This document shows positions 32,628-37,288 of a stretch of DNA of 37,288 nucleotides, one piece after another (the stretch's first letter is position 1; each line of letters opens with the position of its first letter). A program made the position numbers and the translations under genes. The notes below the pieces were generated by a model, which saw only the letters and a list, made by a program, of their open reading frames with translations, was not told the origin of the DNA and searched no databases. This DNA is from Streptomyces muensis (lineage in GTDB: Bacteria > Actinomycetota > Actinomycetes > Streptomycetales > Streptomycetaceae): the NCBI RefSeq assembly GCF_021474425.1, contig NZ_JAKEIP010000063.1:1-37288 (forward strand), given 5' to 3'.

Positions 32628-33592
32628 CAAGTCCCCATCTCCTTCTCCTCTTCCATCTCCGGCTCCGTCTCCGGCTCCGGCTCCTGGCTCGGTCCGGTCC
32701 GCCCCAGGGCGGCCAGTACGGCGTGGTGGCGGTCGTCACGGTCGCGGACCAGCTCGGCGTAGGTCCGGTCGCCGTAGGCGGCTTCGGTCTGGGCGACCAG
32801 GGCCTCGACGGCCTCCGTGCCGAGGGCGGGCTGTCCGAGACCGCGCCAGCCCTGTTCGAGGCCGCTGCCGAGATGTTCGAGCCACTTGCGCAGTCCGCCG
32901 GGGCCGCCGCCCAGGTGGAAGGCGTGGAACGGGCCGATGGTGGACCAGCGCAGCCCGATCGAGTCGGTGACGATCCGGTCGAGTTCCTCGACGGTGACCA
33001 CGCCTTCGAGGACGAGGTGGATGCTCTCGCGCAGCAGCGCGGACTGCAGCCGGTTGGCGGCGAAGCCGGGCAGCGCCCTGCGCAGCACGACGGGGGTCCG
33101 GCCGACCGACTCGAGAAAGGCCACGGCCCTCTCGACGGCGTCCGGAGTGGTGCGTTCGCCGCCGAGCACCTCGACCAGCGGCACGATGTGCGGCGGGTTG
33201 AAGGGATGGGCGACGACCAGCCGGCCCGGCCCGGGCATGTCCCGGCCCAGGTCGTCGGGGAGCAGTTTCGAGGTCGAGGACAGCACGAGGGCGTGGTCCG
33301 GCGCGGCCTCACCGATCTCGGCGAACAGCCGCTGTTTGAGGGGCAGGTCGTCGGGCGCGTTCTCGGAGACGAAGTCGGCTCCGCTCACGGCCCGGGCGAC
33401 GTCGGGCTCGTACTCGATCCGCGCCGCCAGCTCCTCCGCCCGGCCCGGGGAGAACAGTTCGAGCCCCTCGCGCACGATGCGCCGGGCGTCGGGCCTGCGG
33501 CTGTTGACCCGTACGGTCAGTCCGTGGGCGCTGAACAGATTGATCCATCCCAGACCGATCGTGCCCGCCCCGATCACTGTCACGGTGCTCAT
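32627..33592 (-). CDS. actVI-ORF1: 3-hydroxyacyl-CoA-dehydrogenase-like ketoreductase, ActVI-ORF1-type
   Basis: 321 residues. The NAD(P) Rossmann motif GAGTIGLG is near the start (VTVIGAGTIGLGWINLF), and SSTSKLLPDDL, AHPFNPPHIVPLVEVLGG and GFAANRLQSALLRE are typical of 3-hydroxyacyl-CoA dehydrogenases and L-gulonate/lambda-crystallin relatives. ActVI-ORF1 reduces the C3 ketone of the bicyclic intermediate to give (S)-DNPA, the first stereocentre. The C-terminus ends in an acidic tail (EPEPETEPEMEEEKEMGT) not needed by the fold. The ATG at 33592 gives family length; an in-frame upstream extension crosses the SARP sites and is rejected. It is the first gene of the large tailoring operon. Confidence 0.95.
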   Translation of the reverse strand: MSTVTVIGAGTIGLGWINLFSAHGLTVRVNSRRPDARRIVREGLELFSPGRAEELAARIEYEPDVARAVSGADFVSENAPDDLPLKQRLFAEIGEAAPDHALVLSSTSKLLPDDLGRDMPGPGRLVVAHPFNPPHIVPLVEVLGGERTTPDAVERAVAFLESVGRTPVVLRRALPGFAANRLQSALLRESIHLVLEGVVTVEELDRIVTDSIGLRWSTIGPFHAFHLGGGPGGLRKWLEHLGSGLEQGWRGLGQPALGTEAVEALVAQTEAAYGDRTYAELVRDRDDRHHAVLAALGRTGPSQEPEPETEPEMEEEKEMGT

Positions 33593-33615
33593 GGCGACGA
33601 GGCTGGCAGCGCCCA

Positions 33616-33642
33616 CTCGAACCCGGCTCGAGCGGCCTTCGA
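33616..33642. promoter_or_regulatory. SARP-type triple repeat in the actVI-ORF1/ORFA divergent promoter
   Basis: TCGA cores at 33617, 33628 and 33639 repeat with an exact 11-bp period (CTCGAAC, CTCGAGC, TTCGAGG). The intergenic space is only 73 bases, so a single repeat cluster probably serves both divergent starts. ActII-ORF4 is known to act on this promoter pair in S. coelicolor. Confidence 0.73.
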
Positions 33643-33665
33643 GGCGACGGGGCGACCGTGGCCGC

Positions 33666-34106
33666 ATGACCATCACCGCGCTTCCCACCGGCCTGTACGC
33701 CGAGGTCCTGTCGTTCTACGGCCACCAGATGCAGAAGCTGGACGGCCGTGACTTCGCCGGCTACGCCGCGACCTTCACCGAGGACGGCGAGTTCAAGCAC
33801 TCCCCCTCACTGCCGGCCGCCCACACCCGCGCCGGGATCCTCGCCGTCCTGGAGGACTTCCACCAGAAGTTCGACGCCCACAAGATCCAGCGTCGGCACT
33901 GGTTCAACCACGTGGCCGTCACCGAGGCACCCGACGGCTCCCTCACGGCGACCAGCTACTGCCTGGTCCTCACCGTCCACGCCGACGTCAAGCAACCCGA
34001 GTTCGGCCCGAGCTGCGTCGTCCACGACGTCCTGGTCCGGGGCGAGGACGGAGAACTGCTCCTGCGCTCACGCCATGTCACGCACGACCACGTGTTCCCC
34101 GTCTGA
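33666..34106 (+). CDS. actVI-ORFA: SnoaL/NTF2-like protein, ActVI-ORFA-type
   Basis: 146 residues with the NTF2-like cone fold of SnoaL-type and ring-hydroxylase-beta proteins. Features include EVLSFYGHQMQKLDGRDFAGYAATFTEDGEF at the N-terminus, with acidic and aromatic residues lining the usual pocket, and HVTHDHVFPV at the end. The S. coelicolor counterpart lies at the same position, divergent from actVI-ORF1, and helps direct early intermediates toward actinorhodin; its chemistry is not firmly established. The ATG at 33666 matches homologous length, although the frame is open upstream. Confidence 0.92.
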   Translation: MTITALPTGLYAEVLSFYGHQMQKLDGRDFAGYAATFTEDGEFKHSPSLPAAHTRAGILAVLEDFHQKFDAHKIQRRHWFNHVAVTEAPDGSLTATSYCLVLTVHADVKQPEFGPSCVVHDVLVRGEDGELLLRSRHVTHDHVFPV

Positions 34107-34156
34107 CCTGCCGAGCCAGCCGCCCCCTCCCCCCCGGCCGCCCTGCGATCCGCCAC

Positions 34157-35575
34157 TCACAACGGCCAGGCGGCCAGCAGATCGCCGGGGCCGTAGGCGG
34201 CGTCGAGACCCGGAGAGTCGACGCCGCTGCGCGAGACCGCCACGACCGGAACGGGCTCGTCGGTGAGGGCCGCCCGGTGTCGATGGAGAGCCGCCAGGTC
34301 GTGCCGGTCGAAGGGTGACCGCTCCAGCCACTTGATGGAGCCGAGGAAGAGCAGCTCCTTGGCGATGGGGGCGCGGTCCGCACCGACGATGTCGATCTCG
34401 ACGTCGTTGGTGCGGGTCCAGTAGCCGCCCACCGCGGAGGCCGCGGGGAGCTGGTCGTCGGGCAGGATCCGGGCGAGCGCCTCACGGACGAGCGGCTCGA
34501 TCGCCCGGCCGCGCCAGCTGGTCCAGCTCTCCCGAATCCGCGCGAGGGTCAGATCGCCCCGCCCCCGCTCGATCTCCTCCATGGAGGGGCCGAGCAGGTG
34601 CAGCCAGAACCGCAGATAGGGATCGGTCACCCGGTAGCGGCGATCCTTCGACGGACGCAGCGACACGGGCAGCTCCGCGGCGACGATCCGCTTGTTCGTG
34701 AGCAGTTCCAGGGCCCGCTGCAACGGCGTGGCTCCGATCCCGCCGGCCGCACGGGCGATGTTGGTGAAGGTCCGCTCACCACTGCCGATGGCCGCAAGGA
34801 CCGTGCGCGCCTGAGCCTGCGGGGGGAACTCGGCGGCCAAGGAGCGTTCGGCCGACACCAGCAGGGCCGAGACGGGGTCGTTCAGGGCCGCGCCGAGGAA
34901 GTCCCACAGCCCCGCGCCGTGCGGCCACTCCGCGCAGACCAGCGGCAGCCCGCCGGTGACCAGCGCGGCGTCGAAGGCCTCCGCCGGCTCCAGCCCGAGC
35001 ATGCTCCCCACCTCGGCGGGGTTCAGCGGCCCGAGCACCATCTCCCGGCCGCGCTGGTGGAAGGGCCGTCCATAACCGTTCAGCGCCTCCATCATCGACA
35101 GATCCGAGCCGATGAGGACCAGCAGCACGGGCCTGGTCTCCAGCACCCGGTCCCAGGCGCGCTGCAGCATCCCCTCGAAGGCACCATCGGCATCCATCAG
35201 ATACGGCACCTCGTCGATGACCAGCACGCTCGCCCGATCGGAGGGCAGCGCCGCGGCCAGCACGTCGAACGCGGCATCCCAGCTGTCCGGCCGCGCGGAA
35301 GCCACCAGCCCCGCCAGCGGCAACGTCGACGCCCGGGCGTCCCGGGCCAGCCGGGCGAGATCGTCCCCGGGGGAGGCGCCGGTGGCCGCGTAGAACAAGA
35401 ACGGCGCACCGGAACGCTCCGCGAACCGCTCGACCAGTCGCGACTTGCCCACCCGACGCCGCCCCCGCAACATCACACACCGACCGGGCCGCTCCCCACC
35501 CACCCCGGCCGCCACCTTCTGCAGCTCACGCTCCAGCGTCGCCAGCTCCTGCCGACGCCCTACGAAGTCCACCAT
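34157..35575 (-). CDS. STAND-like ATPase with DUF234 nuclease-fold domain
   Basis: 472 residues. The N-terminal P-loop ATPase (ATPase_2/archaeal type) shows Walker A GRRRVGKS (38-45), Walker B VLVIDEVPYL and a conserved IGSDLSMME segment. A middle winged-helix region reads TNIARAAGGIGATPLQRALELL. The C-terminus matches DUF234, with acidic and lysine residues (VEIDIVGADR then ELLFLGSIKW) arranged like a degenerate PD-(D/E)XK nuclease. Members of this family are widespread and poorly understood. It is convergent to actVI-ORFA across about 50 bases, so it probably marks the cluster boundary rather than a biosynthetic step. Confidence 0.88.
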   Translation of the reverse strand: MVDFVGRRQELATLERELQKVAAGVGGERPGRCVMLRGRRRVGKSRLVERFAERSGAPFLFYAATGASPGDDLARLARDARASTLPLAGLVASARPDSWDAAFDVLAAALPSDRASVLVIDEVPYLMDADGAFEGMLQRAWDRVLETRPVLLVLIGSDLSMMEALNGYGRPFHQRGREMVLGPLNPAEVGSMLGLEPAEAFDAALVTGGLPLVCAEWPHGAGLWDFLGAALNDPVSALLVSAERSLAAEFPPQAQARTVLAAIGSGERTFTNIARAAGGIGATPLQRALELLTNKRIVAAELPVSLRPSKDRRYRVTDPYLRFWLHLLGPSMEEIERGRGDLTLARIRESWTSWRGRAIEPLVREALARILPDDQLPAASAVGGYWTRTNDVEIDIVGADRAPIAKELLFLGSIKWLERSPFDRHDLAALHRHRAALTDEPVPVVAVSRSGVDSPGLDAAYGPGDLLAAWPL

Positions 35576-35679
35576 GTCTGCCGACCTCCAGGGATGACAC
35601 TAACAGCAGTGTTACTAACGTGGATGTCAGTAGCATCCTCGGGGCGTACGGGAGCGAGCAGCCGGCACCGAAACCAACC
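35576..35679. promoter_or_regulatory. Upstream region of the ATPase/DUF234 gene
   Basis: This short interval separates the ATPase start and the ychF terminator. On the minus strand GTTAGT occurs twice, 15 bases apart (about 35619-35614 and 35604-35599), in a locally AT-richer patch immediately upstream of the ATPase gene. A promoter or operator is plausible, but no clear -10/-35 pair is seen. Confidence 0.3.
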
Positions 35680-35709
35680 AGGGGCCCGACCTCGAAAGGT
35701 CGAGCCCCT
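35680..35709 (-). terminator. Intrinsic terminator of ychF with TTCG loop
   Basis: A stem of 13 positions with one mismatch surrounds a four-base loop that reads TTCG on the minus strand, a stabilising tetraloop. It lies 49 bases after the ychF stop and before the ATPase gene. Arms start AGGGGCTCGACCT on the minus strand. A rho-independent terminator is the likely role. Confidence 0.8.
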
Positions 35710-35757
35710 CCTGACCCGCAGGTTCGCCAGATCGGCGACGTGGTGCCGCGGCACCCG

Positions 35758-36846
<1,089 letters not shown>

Positions 36847-37136
36847 GTTGCGACTTCCCGTACGTGAGAGGACTTCAGGCGGCTGGGCTGGGGCCCGGTC
36901 CTTCTTCGATCTTCGCTGCGGATGCCGCGGACGACGCAGATGCACGGGCCGATCCACCAGTCTACGGCGTACCGGGCCGGGCCCCGGGCGCCGTATCGAA
37001 CACCTGGCCAAGGTCCGCCCCAAGGTGTGTCTGAGGGCGAATTCGCCACATAAACCGACCTAGGTTGGACCGGAGGAGCAGGACGGGGCGCGACCTGCCG
37101 GGTTCAGCGCGGGATCAGCGCGGGATCAGCGCGGGA
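36847..37136. other. Intergenic region upstream of ychF
   Basis: No gene is seen here. It includes a 12-bp perfect palindrome GGCGAATTCGCC (37036-37047) and the near-palindrome CCGACCTAGGTTGG (37055-37068), either of which could be a regulatory site for ychF. A -10-like TATGTG is possible on the minus strand near 37050. No SARP-type repeats are visible. Confidence 0.35.
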
Positions 37137-37159
37137 TCAGCGCGGGATCAGCGCGGGTT
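37105..37159. repeat. 11-bp tandem repeat, five copies
   Basis: Five consecutive 11-base units of CAGCGCGGGAT run from 37105 to 37159, the last ending GGGTT. They surround the putative stop of the partial reading frame at the right edge. The 11-bp period equals one DNA helical turn, but the core is not the TCGA motif seen at act promoters. Slippage origin is likely. Confidence 0.85.
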
Positions 37160-37288
37160 CGCGCCGTACGGGAACAGCGACGGGGACGGTGTGGAGCGGG
37201 GCGAGGGGCGTACGAGGCGCGACCGGAGCGAGGGGCTCGGCGGGAGCCGGGAGCGTGCCGGGGGCCGGTGGCGCGATGGGGTCGGGTG
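37137..37288 (-). CDS. Possible 3' end of a Pro/Ala-rich protein (partial)
   Basis: Read on the minus strand from the window edge, one frame is open for 49 codons to a TGA at 37137-37139. Its codons are strongly GC-rich at the third position and it encodes a Pro/Ala-rich tail (PDPIAPPAPGTLPAPAEPLA, later PVAVPVRREP). This looks like the low-complexity C-terminus of a gene starting beyond the window. A non-coding explanation is also possible. Confidence 0.35.
   Translation of the reverse strand, partial: PDPIAPPAPGTLPAPAEPLAPVAPRTPLAPLHTVPVAVPVRREPALIPR

Noticed and set aside
34107..34156. Terminator between actVI-ORFA and the ATPase gene
   Set aside because: The 50-base gap is C-rich but I found no stable hairpin; termination there is not supported by sequence alone.

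Overview
The window is high-GC actinomycete DNA with Streptomyces-type genes: GC-rich third codon positions, GTG/TTG starts, many ATGA/GTGA/TGATG stop-start overlaps, and a single rare TTA codon in a pathway-specific SARP activator. It carries a complete type II polyketide cluster. Gene by gene and strand by strand, from actVB to actVI-ORFA, this matches the actinorhodin (act) cluster of Streptomyces coelicolor as I know it. Protein sequences recalled from memory are close but not identical, so I read it as an orthologous act cluster in a related Streptomyces, not necessarily S. coelicolor itself.

Layout. (1) 155-10446, plus strand: a tightly overlapping five-gene operon encoding a WGR/DUF4132 giant protein, a MoxR-type AAA+ ATPase, a DUF5682 protein, a VWA (MIDAS) protein and a SWIM zinc-finger protein. 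It resembles the little-studied E. coli yehI-yehL-yehM-yehP-yehQ set and is the least understood system here. (2) 10438-17471, minus strand: the core PKS operon, running ketosynthase, chain-length factor, ACP, aromatase/cyclase, second cyclase and flavin reductase. Two acyl-CoA carboxylase genes (beta and epsilon subunits) follow at its end; they are not part of the classical act cluster. (3) 17681-18466, plus: the actIII ketoreductase, divergent from the KS gene across a promoter region with SARP-type repeats. (4) 18534-24274: the regulatory and export block, with the SARP activator, an MMPL exporter, an MFS exporter and the divergent TetR repressor, which has a clear palindromic operator. 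(5) 24240-33592, minus: tailoring genes of the actVA and actVI type, with actVI-ORFA divergent at 33666. (6) 34157-36846, minus: flanking chromosomal genes, an ATPase/DUF234 protein and the housekeeping ychF. A possible gene 3' end lies at the right edge.

How it works together. The carboxylase subunits may supply malonyl-CoA. KS-alpha, CLF (octaketide gate residues F109/T112/F116) and ACP make a C16 chain. ActIII, ActVII and ActIV reduce and cyclise it. ActVI proteins set the C3 stereocentre and build and reduce the pyran ring. ActVA-ORF6 and ActVA-ORF5/ActVB oxygenate and form the quinone, and the NmrA-like ActVA-ORF4 is the expected dimerisation enzyme. The SARP activator is expected to bind 11-bp-spaced TCGA repeats seen at three promoter regions (actIII/actI, actVA-ORF3, actVI-ORFA/ORF1). 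The TetR repressor couples export to product. Unusual features are the appended carboxylase genes, a 15-copy pentapeptide extension on the ActVA-ORF1-like exporter, several short tandem repeats between genes, and an Asn beside the KS catalytic Cys.
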